A DNA stretch of 64,000 bases from Oceaniglobus roseus (GCF_002869745.1 NZ_PNOS01000023.1:1-64000); one strand, 5' to 3'; counted from the first letter of the stretch, positions 32,585 to 42,923 are shown. A program made the numbers and translations. Notes: generated by a model not told the origin, from the letters alone.

Positions 32585-33623
32585 CGGGGGCAGGCAGCGC
32601 CGTCGGATGCACCGCCTCGCTCGGGTCCAGCCCGACGGGTCGCCGCGCGCGGTTCAGGAACAGCTTGCTCCAGCCCGTGAAACTGCCCGACGACGGCGCT
32701 TCGGGATCCATGGGGAAGCGCGCGCGCCAGCCGTCGGGCAGCGGCAGCCCGCAGGATTCCGCCTTGTCCAGCATCCAGACCAGCGGGATGTTCGCCAGCG
32801 GCCGGCACTCCGCCCGCCCGCCCTGCTGGCCGCCGACATCGCCATGGGTGCCGCGGAACCACATCTGCTCGCAGATGCCCTCGAACCCGTTGGTGGTATT
32901 CCACAGCACCGGCTCGTAGGCGCGCCGCGTCTCGCCCATGGCAAGGGCGTGATACCCCCGAAGCGTCGTCGGCCCCAGGTCGTGGTTGTGGAAGGCGTGC
33001 AGCACCTGCGACCAGCGCCAGACCAGCGGCGCCCGCAGACCCAGCGCCTTCACCGTGTCCCAGGCGCCGATCATCTCGATCCGCACCGCCTCGTGGCAAT
33101 GGGCGGCGCGGAACGACGCGATGTGTTCGGGCGAGGAAAGATCGCGGTAGAGCCTGTAGGCGGCCGCGACGGTGCGCGCCGTGGCGTCGTCGGCCCGGAC
33201 CAGCCCCACCCGGTCGATCACCCCGGCCAGCGAGCGCACCGCATAGGCGCCGCGGGAATAGCCGAAGAGGAAGATCCGGTCGCCCTGCCGGTAGCGCGAC
33301 GCGAGCGCGCCATAGGCCCGCTGGATCTGCGAGTTCAGCCCCCGCCCGATCACCACGTTCCTGACCTGCCGCCAGTTCTCCCACTGGAGACCCGGTTCGT
33401 AGCGGACCGAAAGCCCGGCCCGCGGCGCCAGTTCGCTCAGCAGTTTCCAGGTCAGCCCGGCGTTGGTTTCCCACCCGGGTTCGAGCGAGGACATGGTGCC
33501 GTCGAGGATCACCACGTGATCGACAGGCCCCCGCAGCGCCCGCCAGGGAGTCTGGCGGATGCGGCGGGGGGCGGGGCCGCGTCCCGGCTTACTCGGCGGC
33601 GATCCTCTGGCTGTCCTGCTCAT
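32556..33623 (-). CDS. DUF2235 alpha/beta-hydrolase-like protein
   Basis: A 355-residue protein of the DUF2235 (Tle1-like phospholipase) group. The nucleophile elbow GYSRGA is at residues 121-126 (Ser123), a VILDGTMSS strand precedes it (38-46), and FRGTHGDVGG near 275 holds the candidate acid/His region. Related proteins are lipases or predicted peptidoglycan/lipid hydrolases, some being type VI effectors. No secretion genes are nearby, so a housekeeping hydrolase is more likely. The start at 33623 overlaps the stop of the upstream molybdenum-hydroxylase gene by 35 bases. The basic N-terminal 30 residues are GC-rich, so the true start is uncertain. Confidence 0.75.
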   Translation of the reverse strand: MSRTARGSPPSKPGRGPAPRRIRQTPWRALRGPVDHVVILDGTMSSLEPGWETNAGLTWKLLSELAPRAGLSVRYEPGLQWENWRQVRNVVIGRGLNSQIQRAYGALASRYRQGDRIFLFGYSRGAYAVRSLAGVIDRVGLVRADDATARTVAAAYRLYRDLSSPEHIASFRAAHCHEAVRIEMIGAWDTVKALGLRAPLVWRWSQVLHAFHNHDLGPTTLRGYHALAMGETRRAYEPVLWNTTNGFEGICEQMWFRGTHGDVGGQQGGRAECRPLANIPLVWMLDKAESCGLPLPDGWRARFPMDPEAPSSGSFTGWSKLFLNRARRPVGLDPSEAVHPTALPAPATPATFRTG

Positions 33624-35895
33624 TCAGGACGGACCATACACGGTGCGGCGTAAACGGCATGTCAATTTGACGGATGCCGCGCTCCCACACCGCATCCAGT
33701 ACCGCGTTTGCCACAGCCGCCAGCGCACCGACGGTCCCCGCCTCGCCGCAGCCCTTCATGCCGAGGACGTTGGCCGTCGAGGGCACCGGCTCGGTCGAGA
33801 AGGCGATCATCGGCATCGTGTCGGCCCGCGGCATCCCGTAATCCATGAAGGTCGCGGTCAGCAGCTGCCCCTCGGCGTCATAGACCACCCGCTCCTGGAT
33901 CGCCTGGCCGATGCCCTGGGCGACGCCGCCATGCACCTGACCTTCGGCCAGCATCGGGTTGATGAGATTGCCGAAATCGTCGACCACGGTATAGCGGTCG
34001 ACGACAACCACGCCGGTCTCGGGGTCGATCTCGACCTCTGCCACATGGGCGCCGTTCGGGAAGGACCGGCCCGGCAGCGTCGCCGTCTCCTGCACCTTCA
34101 GAAGGTCGTGCCGCCCCTTGGCGCGGGCCATCTCGGCCACCTCCAGCATCGTCGGCGTCTCGTTCGACCCGTCGACCCGGAACCGCTCGTCGTCGAAGGA
34201 CACCTTCTCGGGATCCGCGCCCAGCTCCTCGGCGAGGAAGCCCGAGAAGCCCGCGATCATCTTGCCGACCGTCGCCAGCGTCGCCGAGTTCTGCGTCGTG
34301 ACCGAGCGCGACCCGCCGGTGCCGCCGCCCGTGGCGATGCGGTCGCTGTCGCCCTGCACCACGCGGATCGCTTCCAGCGGGATGCCGGTCTGGTCCGAGA
34401 GGAACTTGGCGAACACCGTCTCGTGCCCCTGCCCGTTCGACTGGGTGCCGACATAGATCAGAACCGTGCCGTCCTCCTGGAACTCGACCTCGGCCGTCTC
34501 CGACGGATTCCCGAGGATCGATTCGATGTAGTAGCAAAGCCCCTGCCCCCTGAGCTTGCCCTGCTTCGCGCTTTCGGCCTTGCGCGCGGCAAGGCCCGCA
34601 CGGTCCGAATGCTTCTCGGCCGAGGCGAGCACGCGGTGGAAGTCGCCCACGTCATAGGTTTCGCCCGTCGCGGTGGCATAGGGGAACCTGGCCGAGGGGA
34701 TGAAGTTCTTGCGCCGCATCTCCCACGGATCGACCCCCAGCTCCCGCGCCGCGTAATCGACGATCCGCTCCAGCGCGAAGATCGCCTCGGGGCGGCCGGC
34801 TCCGCGATAGGCGTCGACCTGCGTGGTGTTGGTGAAGACGCCGGTGCACTGCATCCAGACGGTCTGAAGGTCGTAGACGCCCGTCAGCACCCGGCTGAAC
34901 AGCTGCGTCTGGATGAACTGCGCGAAGCCCGAGTTGTAGGCGCCGATGTTGCTGACCGAGCGGATCCGGTAGGCGGTGATCCGGTATTCCGCGTCGAAGG
35001 CCAGCTCGGCCTCGCTCACCAGGTCGCGGCCCGCGTTGTCGGTCAGCATCGCCTCGGTGCGCTCGGACATCCAGCGCACGGGCTGCCCCAGCTTCTTCGC
35101 CGCCGCGGCGACCATGAAGTACTCGGGGTAGGTGAAGCCCTTCATGCCGAAACCGCCGCCCACGTCGGGGTTGGTCACGCGGATCGCGGAGGGGTCGAGG
35201 TGGAAGGCCGCGGCCAGCTCGCCCTTCAGCCCCCAGACCCCCTGCCCGCCGAAGCAGACATGCAGGCGGTCGTTCTCCCACTCGGCATAGGCGCCGCGCG
35301 GCTCCATCGAGTTGGCGATGACGCGGTTGTCTTCGATCTTCAGCTTCACGGTATGGGCCGCCTCGGCGAAGGCCGCGTCGGTCGCCGCCTCGTCGCCCAT
35401 GCCCCAGTCGAACACCACGTTGTCCGGCGCCTCGTCATGGAGCGTTTCGCCCCCCGGCACCGGGTCCACCTTCACCGGCAGGTCCGTATAGTCGAACTCG
35501 ATCAGCTCGGCCGCGTCGCGCGCCTGCACCAGCGTCTCGGCCACCACGAAGGCCACCGGCTCGCCCACGAAGCGCACCTTGCCCTTGGCGAGGAACGGAC
35601 GGATCGGGCCCGCGCCCATGGAGCCGTCGCGGTTCTTCACCTGCGAATAGGCCATGGCCAGTTCGACGCCCATGGATTCGATCTCGTCGGCCGTCAGCAC
35701 CGCCTTCACCCCCGGCGCCGCCAGCGCCGCGGACACGTCGAGCCCGTCGATCGAGGCGTGGGCGACCGGCGCGCGGAAAACCACCCCGTAAAGCGCGTTG
35801 GCCGGGGCGATGTCGTCGACGTAGCGGCCGTGGCCGGTCAGGAAACGAACGTCCTCGACCCGCTTGACGGGCTGCGATTTTCCGAAACTGTCCAT
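33589..35895 (-). CDS. molybdopterin-binding large subunit (CoxL / xanthine dehydrogenase family)
   Basis: A 768-residue subunit of a molybdenum hydroxylase. The active-site loop reads AYRGAGR (362-368) rather than the AYxCSFR of true aerobic CO dehydrogenase, so this is a form II CODH-like or other aldehyde/heterocycle hydroxylase. Further landmarks are FVGEPVAFVV, DVGGGFGMKG (244-253) and the catalytic Glu region MKGCGEAGTVGA near 725. These enzymes normally need a FAD subunit and a [2Fe-2S] subunit. None is encoded next to it; the upstream 428-base gap holds no gene. A good GAGGAG ribosome site precedes the ATG. Confidence 0.88.
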   Translation of the reverse strand: MDSFGKSQPVKRVEDVRFLTGHGRYVDDIAPANALYGVVFRAPVAHASIDGLDVSAALAAPGVKAVLTADEIESMGVELAMAYSQVKNRDGSMGAGPIRPFLAKGKVRFVGEPVAFVVAETLVQARDAAELIEFDYTDLPVKVDPVPGGETLHDEAPDNVVFDWGMGDEAATDAAFAEAAHTVKLKIEDNRVIANSMEPRGAYAEWENDRLHVCFGGQGVWGLKGELAAAFHLDPSAIRVTNPDVGGGFGMKGFTYPEYFMVAAAAKKLGQPVRWMSERTEAMLTDNAGRDLVSEAELAFDAEYRITAYRIRSVSNIGAYNSGFAQFIQTQLFSRVLTGVYDLQTVWMQCTGVFTNTTQVDAYRGAGRPEAIFALERIVDYAARELGVDPWEMRRKNFIPSARFPYATATGETYDVGDFHRVLASAEKHSDRAGLAARKAESAKQGKLRGQGLCYYIESILGNPSETAEVEFQEDGTVLIYVGTQSNGQGHETVFAKFLSDQTGIPLEAIRVVQGDSDRIATGGGTGGSRSVTTQNSATLATVGKMIAGFSGFLAEELGADPEKVSFDDERFRVDGSNETPTMLEVAEMARAKGRHDLLKVQETATLPGRSFPNGAHVAEVEIDPETGVVVVDRYTVVDDFGNLINPMLAEGQVHGGVAQGIGQAIQERVVYDAEGQLLTATFMDYGMPRADTMPMIAFSTEPVPSTANVLGMKGCGEAGTVGALAAVANAVLDAVWERGIRQIDMPFTPHRVWSVLNEQDSQRIAAE

Positions 35896-36323
35896 GGGGC
35901 TCTCCTCGGCGTGACAATGACGACGCGAACACTAGCGGCCCGCGAGCCGGTGTCCAGCCCCGGCGGGCGCGGCGAAGGGCCCCGTCCCGTCGGTCGATGG
36001 AAGCCCGGCCCCTGCACCGCAGCATCCCGCCACCTGCGCCTGCAGGAGGCTGCGGAGCGCGTGTTTCCGGCACGAGAACGCAAGGACGCGGCGCGCCCCA
36101 CCGGCCGGATCGCTCCGCCGGCGGCCTGCCTCTTCCCTGCACGGTCATCGGCGCTCCAGCCCCTTCCGGGGCCCGAGCCCAGGCGACCAGCCTCGAAGGC
36201 AGGTGAATCCCCGCCGTTCTTTCTTGCCTCAAAACCTCATGCCCGCCCCGCCGCGGCCGCATCGGCCTTTTCCTTCAGCGCGACCTTCGCTAAGTCCTCG
36301 GCCAAGCCAGACAGGACAGACCG
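35896..36323. other. 428-base spacer without a supportable gene
   Basis: The gap between the molybdenum-hydroxylase start and valS. It holds a GC-rich first half with short open frames (for example 35997-36206 on the plus strand) that show no family pattern or ribosome site. A more AT-rich stretch around 36215-36245 and 36280-36320 probably contains the valS promoter. No repeat of the two window families is present. Confidence 0.5.
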
Positions 36324-39300
36324 ATGCCGATGGAAAAGACCTTCGACGCCGCCGCGGCGGAAAGCCGCCTCTACGACGCCTGGGAGAAGGCGGGATGCTT
36401 CACCGCCGGGGCCAATGCCTCGCGCGCCGAAACCTTCTGCGTGATGATCCCGCCGCCGAACGTCACCGGCTCGCTCCACATGGGCCACGCCTTCAACAAC
36501 ACGCTGCAGGACATCCTGGTGCGCTGGCACCGGATGCGCGGCTTCGACACGCTCTGGCAGCCCGGGACCGACCACGCGGGCATCGCCACCCAGATGGTGA
36601 CCGAGCGCGACATGGCCGCCCACCAGGAGCCCGACCGCCGCACCATGGGCCGCGAGAAGTTCGTCGAGCGGGTCTGGCAGCAGAAGATCAAGTCCCGCGG
36701 CACGATCATCGGCCAGCTGAAGCGCCTCGGCGCCTCCTGCGACTGGAGCCGCGAGGCCTTCACCATGTCCGGCGCCCCGGGCGCCCCCGAGGGCGAGGAG
36801 GGCAACTTCCACGACGCCGTCATCAAGGTCTTCGTCGAGCTCTACGACAAGGGCCTGATCTACCGCGGCAAGCGGCTGGTGAACTGGGACCCGCATTTCG
36901 AGACCGCGATCTCCGACCTCGAGGTCGAGAACGTCGAGGTCGACGGCCACATGTGGCACTTCAAGTACCCGCTCGCGGGCGGCGAGACCTACGAATACGT
37001 CGAGACCGACGAGGACGGCAACGAGACCCTGCGCGAGACGCGCGACTACATCTCCATCGCCACCACCCGGCCCGAGACGATGCTGGGCGACGGCGCCGTG
37101 GCGGTGCATCCGTCGGACGCGCGCTACGCGCCCATCGTCGGCAAGCTCTGCGAGATTCCGGTCGGCCCGAAGGAGCACCGCCGCCTGATCCCGATCATCA
37201 CCGACGAATACCCCGATCCCAAGTTCGGCTCGGGCGCGGTGAAGATCACCGGCGCCCACGATTTCAACGACTACGCCGTGGCGCAACGCAACAACATCCC
37301 GCTCTATGCCCTGCTCGACACCAAGGGGCAGATGAGAAGCGACGGTCTGTCCTACGAGGAGTCCGCGATCCGGGCCGGCGAGTACGCCCGCGCCTGGGCC
37401 GAGATGCACCGCGCGACCGAGGGCCGGTTCCAGTCGCCGACCGAACAGCCGGTGCCCGACGTGAGCGAGCTGAACCTCGTCCCCGAGGCCTACCGCGGCC
37501 TCGACCGGTTCGAGGCGCGAAAGCGCATCGTCGCCGACATCACCGCCGAGGGCCTCGCGGTGATGGTGAAGAACCCGGATCCCGAGCCGGAAGACGAGGC
37601 CGAAAGGGCGGGTTTCCAACCCACCATCCCCCTCGTCGAGGCGAAGAAGATCATGCAGCCCTTCGGCGACCGCTCGAAGGTGGTGATCGAGCCGATGCTG
37701 ACCGACCAGTGGTTCGTCGACACCGCGAAGATCGTCCAGCCCGCCATCGACGCCGTCCGCTCGGGCGAGGTCACGATCCTGCCCGAGCAGGATCGCAAGG
37801 TGTACTTCAACTGGCTGGAGAACATCGAGCCCTGGTGCATTTCCCGCCAGCTCTGGTGGGGGCACCAGATCCCGGTGTGGTATGGCGCGAGATACGAGGA
37901 CCACCTTCGCGACGGCAAGGTCGTGGGGAAACGCTTCGTCTACGATGACCAGAAAACCTTCTGCGCGCCCGACTTCGCCCAGGCGAAAAAGCTTGCCGAG
38001 GATTACTATGCCGAGTCCGGCGTCTCAATCCGGGTCGCTGGAGAAGCAGCGGACGCAATCGAAGCGTGGCGTTTATCAAGCGAAGGCGTCGGCGAGGGTG
38101 AAGGCAAGAACGCCTATTATCTATGGCGCGACCCCGACGTCCTCGACACCTGGTTCTCCTCCGGGCTCTGGCCCATCGGCACCCTCGGCTGGCCCGAGGA
38201 GACGGAGGAGCTGAAGAAGTACTTCCCGACCTCGGTCCTGATCACCGGCTTCGACATCATCTTCTTCTGGGTCGCCCGGATGATGATGATGCAGTACGCC
38301 GTGGTCGGCCAGCGCCCCTTCGACACCGTCTATGTCCACGCGCTCGTCCGCGACGAGAAGGGCAAGAAGATGTCGAAGTCGCTCGGCAACGTGCTGGACC
38401 CGCTCGACCTGATCGACGAGTTCGGGGCCGACGCCGTACGCTTCACCCTGACCTCCATGGCCGCCATGGGACGCGACCTGAAGCTGTCGACGCAGCGCAT
38501 TGCGGGTTACCGCAACTTCGGCACCAAGCTCTGGAACGCCTTCCGCTTCGCCGAGATGAACGAGGTGCCCTTCGGCACCCAGGGCACCCCGCCCGCGCCG
38601 GAGAGGACCGTCAACCGCTGGATCCTCGGCGAGACCGCCAAGGTCCGGGCCGAGGTCGACGCGGCGCTCGAAGGCTACCGTTTCAACGACGCGGCGAGCG
38701 CGCTCTACGGCTTCGTCTGGGGCAAGGTCTGCGACTGGTACCTGGAGTTCTCCAAGCCCCTGCTGATGGACGGCACCGACGCCGAGAAGGCCGAGACCCG
38801 CGCCACCCTCGCCTGGGTGCTGGACCAGTGCCTGATCCTGCTGCACCCGATCATGCCCTTCGTCACCGAAGAGCTCTGGGGCCAGGTGGAGCGTCCGAAG
38901 ATGCTGGTCCACGCCGACTGGCCGACCTACGGCGAGGATCTGGTGGACCCGGCGGCCGATGCCGAAATCAACTGGGTGATCGCGCTGATCGAGGGCATCC
39001 GCTCGGTCAGGGGCGAGATGAACGTGCCCGCCGCGCTGAAGGTGGACCTCCTGCAGCTCGACCTCGACGAGGCGGGGCGCACCGCCTGGGCGAACAACGC
39101 GCCGCTGATCGAGCGGCTGGCGCGCGTCGAGTCCCTGAGCGAGGCTCCGGAGGCGCCGAAGGGGTCGGCCACCATCGCGGTGAAGGGCGGCACCTTCGCC
39201 CTGCCGCTGGCCGGGATCATCGACGCGGCGGCCGAGCGCGCGCGGCTCGACAAGGCGCTGCAGAAGGTGGCGAAGGAACTCGGCGGGCTGAACGGCCGGC

Positions 39301-39431
39301 TGAAGAACCCGAAGTTCCGCGAAAACGCCGACGCGCAGGTGATCGAGGAGACCGAGGCGCAGGCGGCGCTCAAGGCCGAGGAGCAGGCCCGTCTGGAGAC
39401 GGCGCTCGCGCGGGTGAAGGAGCTGGGGTGA
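36324..39431 (+). CDS. valS: valyl-tRNA synthetase
   Basis: A 1035-residue class I aminoacyl-tRNA synthetase. The HIGH motif is HMGH (52-55, within [11 protein letters not shown]) and KMSKS is at 682-686. The CP1 editing domain lies between about 190 and 350 (TRPETMLGD), and the C-terminal coiled coil is at about 960-1030. All functional regions are intact. A stretch near residues 553-602 (nucleotides about 37984-38128) uses codons unlike the rest: TTA, TCA, GGA, GCA, GAA. It reads through without frameshift between the catalytic motifs. The ATG at 36324 fits; Met3 is an alternative. Confidence 0.96.
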   Translation: MPMEKTFDAAAAESRLYDAWEKAGCFTAGANASRAETFCVMIPPPNVTGSLHMGHAFNNTLQDILVRWHRMRGFDTLWQPGTDHAGIATQMVTERDMAAHQEPDRRTMGREKFVERVWQQKIKSRGTIIGQLKRLGASCDWSREAFTMSGAPGAPEGEEGNFHDAVIKVFVELYDKGLIYRGKRLVNWDPHFETAISDLEVENVEVDGHMWHFKYPLAGGETYEYVETDEDGNETLRETRDYISIATTRPETMLGDGAVAVHPSDARYAPIVGKLCEIPVGPKEHRRLIPIITDEYPDPKFGSGAVKITGAHDFNDYAVAQRNNIPLYALLDTKGQMRSDGLSYEESAIRAGEYARAWAEMHRATEGRFQSPTEQPVPDVSELNLVPEAYRGLDRFEARKRIVADITAEGLAVMVKNPDPEPEDEAERAGFQPTIPLVEAKKIMQPFGDRSKVVIEPMLTDQWFVDTAKIVQPAIDAVRSGEVTILPEQDRKVYFNWLENIEPWCISRQLWWGHQIPVWYGARYEDHLRDGKVVGKRFVYDDQKTFCAPDFAQAKKLAEDYYAESGVSIRVAGEAADAIEAWRLSSEGVGEGEGKNAYYLWRDPDVLDTWFSSGLWPIGTLGWPEETEELKKYFPTSVLITGFDIIFFWVARMMMMQYAVVGQRPFDTVYVHALVRDEKGKKMSKSLGNVLDPLDLIDEFGADAVRFTLTSMAAMGRDLKLSTQRIAGYRNFGTKLWNAFRFAEMNEVPFGTQGTPPAPERTVNRWILGETAKVRAEVDAALEGYRFNDAASALYGFVWGKVCDWYLEFSKPLLMDGTDAEKAETRATLAWVLDQCLILLHPIMPFVTEELWGQVERPKMLVHADWPTYGEDLVDPAADAEINWVIALIEGIRSVRGEMNVPAALKVDLLQLDLDEAGRTAWANNAPLIERLARVESLSEAPEAPKGSATIAVKGGTFALPLAGIIDAAAERARLDKALQKVAKELGGLNGRLKNPKFRENADAQVIEETEAQAALKAEEQARLETALARVKELG

Positions 39432-39487
39432 GGCGGGGGGCGGAGGGCGACGCCCGATGCCTTTAATCGGTTCGCCCGCAGGGAAAG

Positions 39488-39506
39488 CGGAGTTTGGGAA
39501 ACTCCG
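39488..39506. other. short hairpin after valS
   Basis: Perfect 8-bp stem CGGAGTTT / AAACTCCG with a 3-base loop, 57 bases after the valS stop. It has no T-run and may be an mRNA 3'-end structure. It lies beside the larger nested structure at 39545-39609. Confidence 0.45.
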
Positions 39507-39544
39507 GGCACACGCGCGGAGATGTCATGCCCAGGTGTCAACCC

Positions 39545-39609
39545 GGGCAGCCCCCGACCGCCCCGTCACGCCAAAGGCGTGCCTTCGGCACGACGGGCGG
39601 GGACTGCCC
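39545..39609. terminator. nested stem structure between convergent valS and uxuA
   Basis: Three stacked inverted repeats: outer GGGCAG...CTGCCC, middle CCGCCC(C)GTC...GACGGGCGG, inner CGTGCC TTC GGCACG. This is the only strong structure in the 231-base gap. Because it is nearly symmetrical and the flanking genes converge, a bidirectional transcription end is the simplest reading. Confidence 0.55.
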
Positions 39610-39662
39610 TCTGAGCAGAGCGGACAGGTTGAAGATGTCTCCCGCTCCTCGATCAGGCCGGG

Positions 39663-40874
39663 TTACCCCTGAATTCCCCCGAACGCCGCCATCACCCCGC
39701 GCAGCTCCGCCAGCCCCCGCATCCGCCCGATCAGCGGATAGCCCGGCATCCCCTGCACCGCGAGATCGCCCAGGAGGTCCTGCCCGTGGTCGGGGCGCAT
39801 CGGGATCTGCCAGTCGGCGCGCCCCTCGGCCTTCCTCCGCTGCTCCTCGGCCACCAGCGCGCGGACGGTCGCCACCATGTCCGTGTCGCCCTCCAGGTGC
39901 GCCGCCTCGAAGAAGCTCGACCGGGCCCCGTGGGCGGGCGCGATCCGCTTCGTGTTGCGCAGGTGGGCGAAGTGGATCTTCGGCCCCAGCCGTTCGACGA
40001 AGGCCACCGGGTCGAACTCCGGCGCGACGCCGAGCGAGCCGGTGCAGAAGGTCGCCCCGTTCGCGGGCGACTCCACCGCGCCCAGCACCGCCTCGTAATC
40101 CGAAAGCGACGACATGATCCGCGGCAGCCCCAGCAGCGGGAACGGCGGATCGTCGGGATGGCAGCAGAGCCGCATCCCCAGACCTTCGGCGAAGGGCACC
40201 ACCTCGGACAGGAAATCCACCAGGTTCGCCCGCAGACGCTCCGCCCCGATCTCTGCATAGCGCTCGAGGTGGCCGCGGATGTCCTCCAGCGTCCAGCTGT
40301 CGTTCGCCCCCGGCAGGCCCGCCACCACGTTGTTCTGCAAGGCCAGCTTCTCGGCCTCGCCCATGCCCTCGGCCAGCGCCCGCGCCGCCTCGATGCAGGC
40401 CTCGGGATAGTCGTCGAAGGCGCCGGGGCGGGCGAGGATGAACAGATCGAACGCCGCGAAGGACTCGAGGTCGAACAGCATCGCCGTGCCGCCATGGGGC
40501 TGGGGCGCGCGCAGGGTCGTCCGGGTCCAGTCGAGAACCGGCATGAAGTTGTAGCAGACAACCGAAATCCCCGCCTCGTGCAGGTTCCGCAAGCTCTCCC
40601 GGTAAGCCTCGAAATGCGACCGGAAATCCCCCGCCTGCGTCTTAATCTCCTCGCTCACCGGCAGGCTTTCCACCACCTCCCAGGCCAGCCCCGAGTCACC
40701 GCCGCCCGGCAGCGTCGCGATCTCGCGCTGCCGCTTCGCGATCTCCTCCGCGGGCCACACGAGCCCCGGCTTGAAGTGGTGCAGCGCCGAGACGACACCC
40801 TCCACCCCGGCCTGGCGCATCTCCGCCGTACTCACCGTATCGGCCGGTCCGAACCACCGCCACGTCTGCCGCAT
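39663..40874 (-). CDS. uxuA: mannonate dehydratase UxuA
   Basis: A 403-residue enzyme converting D-mannonate to 2-keto-3-deoxygluconate in glucuronate breakdown. Typical features are the start MRQTWRWFGPADTVS, the TIM-barrel metal residues around CCHPDDPPFPLLGLPR (about 240-255) and FCTGSLGV, and the C-terminal MRPDHGQDLLGDL. The length and motifs fit the family. No uxaC or uxuB lies beside it, so its partner enzymes must be elsewhere. The upstream neighbour is the rhomboid pseudoprotease 18 bases away on the same strand. Confidence 0.93.
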   Translation of the reverse strand: MRQTWRWFGPADTVSTAEMRQAGVEGVVSALHHFKPGLVWPAEEIAKRQREIATLPGGGDSGLAWEVVESLPVSEEIKTQAGDFRSHFEAYRESLRNLHEAGISVVCYNFMPVLDWTRTTLRAPQPHGGTAMLFDLESFAAFDLFILARPGAFDDYPEACIEAARALAEGMGEAEKLALQNNVVAGLPGANDSWTLEDIRGHLERYAEIGAERLRANLVDFLSEVVPFAEGLGMRLCCHPDDPPFPLLGLPRIMSSLSDYEAVLGAVESPANGATFCTGSLGVAPEFDPVAFVERLGPKIHFAHLRNTKRIAPAHGARSSFFEAAHLEGDTDMVATVRALVAEEQRRKAEGRADWQIPMRPDHGQDLLGDLAVQGMPGYPLIGRMRGLAELRGVMAAFGGIQG

Positions 40875-40892
40875 CCAAACTCTCCCTGAAAA

Positions 40893-41579
40893 TCAACGTT
40901 GCCGCAGCCGGGCGCGCACCCGGGCGACACCGCCGGGGCTGACCAGGAACGACATGAGGAACCCCGCCACGAACCCGCCAAGCTCGGCCACCCAGGCGTT
41001 GCCGCCGCCGAACAGCAGCCCGAAGATCAGCTGGATCCCCAGAAGGAAGCCGATCAGCGTGAAGGCCCGCATCCGGTTCTCGCCCACTCGCCCGAGCCCG
41101 GTCCACAGGATGAAGGTATAGGCCCCGATCAGCCCGTAGACGCCCGGATAGCCGCCGAACAGCGCCACCGGCGAGGGCTGGAGGTAGGTGTAGCAGAGCG
41201 CGCCGAACACCGCCGCGCCGAAGAACACGACCAGTACCGCCGCGGGGTGGAACAGCTCGGCCACCATCTTGCCGAGCGCCAGCACGAAGACCACCACGAA
41301 CAGCATGTGGGTGAAGTCCTGGTGGACGAAGGGATAGGTCAGGAACCGCAGCAGCTGGTCGGGCGGATAACGCCCCAGCGTCACCATCTGCTCGAGGATC
41401 TGCGGCGCGAAGGCGAAACGGTTCAGCGCATCGAGCCGCCAGCCCACGCCCGCCGCGCCGCCGACGAAGCCCGCCGAGGCCGCCTGGAACACCAGCTCGA
41501 TCACGAAGATCGGCAGGGCCAGCGCCCAGACCACGGGCGGCAGCGGGTTGAACGGCGGGGCGTTGCGGTCGGGATGCAT
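40893..41579 (-). CDS. rhomboid pseudoprotease (catalytic Ser and His missing)
   Basis: A 228-residue six-helix membrane protein with clear rhomboid architecture. However, the GxSG motif reads GYPG (143-146, so Pro145 replaces Ser), the helix-6 motif AHVGG reads AELGG (Glu199 replaces His), and the HxxxN of helix 2 is H91 without the Asn. The protein is intact, not truncated, so it is a non-proteolytic rhomboid-like binder similar in concept to iRhom/derlin proteins. The active paralogue is at 27648. The ATG at 41579 ([10 protein letters not shown]) fits; a longer frame would run into the trpS start region. Confidence 0.8.
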   Translation of the reverse strand: MHPDRNAPPFNPLPPVVWALALPIFVIELVFQAASAGFVGGAAGVGWRLDALNRFAFAPQILEQMVTLGRYPPDQLLRFLTYPFVHQDFTHMLFVVVFVLALGKMVAELFHPAAVLVVFFGAAVFGALCYTYLQPSPVALFGGYPGVYGLIGAYTFILWTGLGRVGENRMRAFTLIGFLLGIQLIFGLLFGGGNAWVAELGGFVAGFLMSFLVSPGGVARVRARLRQR

Positions 41580-41655
41580 CCGGGGGCCTTCCTTGACGGG
41601 CGCTCGGGCCATGGGTAAGCGGTTGGCCCGGGAATATCCAGACGGAGCACGCACC

Positions 41656-42690
41656 ATGACCGCCGCCAAGTTCACCCCGCGGGTCTTTTCCGGGATCCAG
41701 CCGTCGGGCGGCCTGACGCTCGGCAACTACCTCGGTGCGATCAAGCGGTTCGTGGACGTCCAGAACGACGGACTGAAGGGCCAGCGGTTCGAGACGATCT
41801 ACTGCATGGTCGACATGCACGCCATCACCGCCACCCTGCCCGACCCGGCGACGCTGCAGAAGAACACCCGCGAACTCTGCGCGGGCTTCATCGCCTCCGG
41901 CATCGACCCCGAGAAATCCATCCTCTTCAACCAGTCCCGCGTCCCGGAACACGCGCAGCTCGCCTGGATCTTCAACTGCGTCGCCCGCATGGGCTGGATG
42001 CAGCGGATGACCCAGTGGAAGGACAAGGCCGGCAAGAACGCCGAGAACGCCTCGCTCGGGCTCTTCGCCTACCCCGCGCTGATGGCCGCCGACATCCTGA
42101 TCTACCACGCCACCCACGTCCCGGTGGGCGAGGACCAGAAGCAGCACATCGAGCTGACCCGCGACATCGCGGCGAAGTTCAACCACGACTACGGCGTGGA
42201 CTTCTTCCCGATGACCGAGCCGGTGATCGAGGGCGCGGCGACCCGCGTCATGTCCTTCCGCGACGGGACCAAGAAGATGAGCAAGTCCGACCCCTCGGAC
42301 GCCTCGCGCATCAACATGACCGACGACGCCGACACGATCGCGAAGAAGATCCGCAAGGCCAAGACCGACCCCGAGCCGCTGCCCGAGACGCTCGAGGGCC
42401 TGAAGGACCGCCCCGAGGCGCGCAACCTCGTCAACATCTACGCCGCGCTGTCGGACAAAACGGCCGAAGAGGCCATGGCCGAGGTCGCGGGCCAGCAGTT
42501 CGGGCAGTTCAAGCCGATGCTCGCCGACCTCGCCGCGGCGAAACTCGCCCCGATCTCGTCCGAGATGGCGCGGCTGATGCAGGAACCGGGCGAGATTGAC
42601 GCCATCCTCGCCCGCGGCGCCGAACGCGCCCGCGAGATCACCGCGCCGATCCTCGACGAGACCTATCGCATCGTCGGCCTCGTGCGGTAA
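41656..42690 (+). CDS. trpS: tryptophanyl-tRNA synthetase
   Basis: A 344-residue class I aminoacyl-tRNA synthetase. The HIGH-equivalent is LGNYLGAI (22-29, within [12 protein letters not shown]) and KMSKS is at 207-211. The tryptophan pocket residues around CMVDMHAIT and PVGEDQKQH are intact. The length is normal for the bacterial enzyme. It is divergent from the rhomboid pseudoprotease across a 76-base gap. The start [17 protein letters not shown] is standard. Confidence 0.96.
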   Translation: MTAAKFTPRVFSGIQPSGGLTLGNYLGAIKRFVDVQNDGLKGQRFETIYCMVDMHAITATLPDPATLQKNTRELCAGFIASGIDPEKSILFNQSRVPEHAQLAWIFNCVARMGWMQRMTQWKDKAGKNAENASLGLFAYPALMAADILIYHATHVPVGEDQKQHIELTRDIAAKFNHDYGVDFFPMTEPVIEGAATRVMSFRDGTKKMSKSDPSDASRINMTDDADTIAKKIRKAKTDPEPLPETLEGLKDRPEARNLVNIYAALSDKTAEEAMAEVAGQQFGQFKPMLADLAAAKLAPISSEMARLMQEPGEIDAILARGAERAREITAPILDETYRIVGLVR

Positions 42691-42716
42691 CGGCGCAGAT
42701 TGTCGAGTCGATGTTG

Positions 42717-42734
42717 GCCGGGCCTAGACCCGGC
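42717..42734 (+). terminator. short GC hairpin after trpS
   Basis: Six-pair stem GCCGGG / CCCGGC with a CCTAGA loop, 27 bases after the trpS stop. Only this structure stands out in the 233-base gap to the VOC gene. No T-run follows, so the terminator call is weak. Confidence 0.35.
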
Positions 42735-42923
42735 TTGCACGGCGAGACCTGCGGGGCCGCCCGCCTGCAATGCGATCCGCCGAAGCCCGACCCTACACGC
42801 GTCGCGCCCGGCGTGCGGGGGCGTCCTGCGCACCCGCGCACCGCCCCCCTGCGCCCACGGCCGTTCCGCCGCCACCGCCCGTCGCCTATATCTCCGGAAA
42901 CCCACCGCCGCCGGAGAGCCGCC

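Noticed and set aside
32556-33623. DUF2235 protein as a type VI secretion effector
   Set aside because: No immunity, VgrG or secretion genes are adjacent.
35997-36206. 69-residue open frame in the spacer before valS
   Set aside because: Arg/Pro/Gly-rich composition typical of GC-rich noncoding sequence, with no ribosome site or recognisable pattern.
37984-38128. valS codon patch as a mobile insertion or intein
   Set aside because: No splice-site residues, endonuclease motif, target duplication or frame break; the protein reads straight through.
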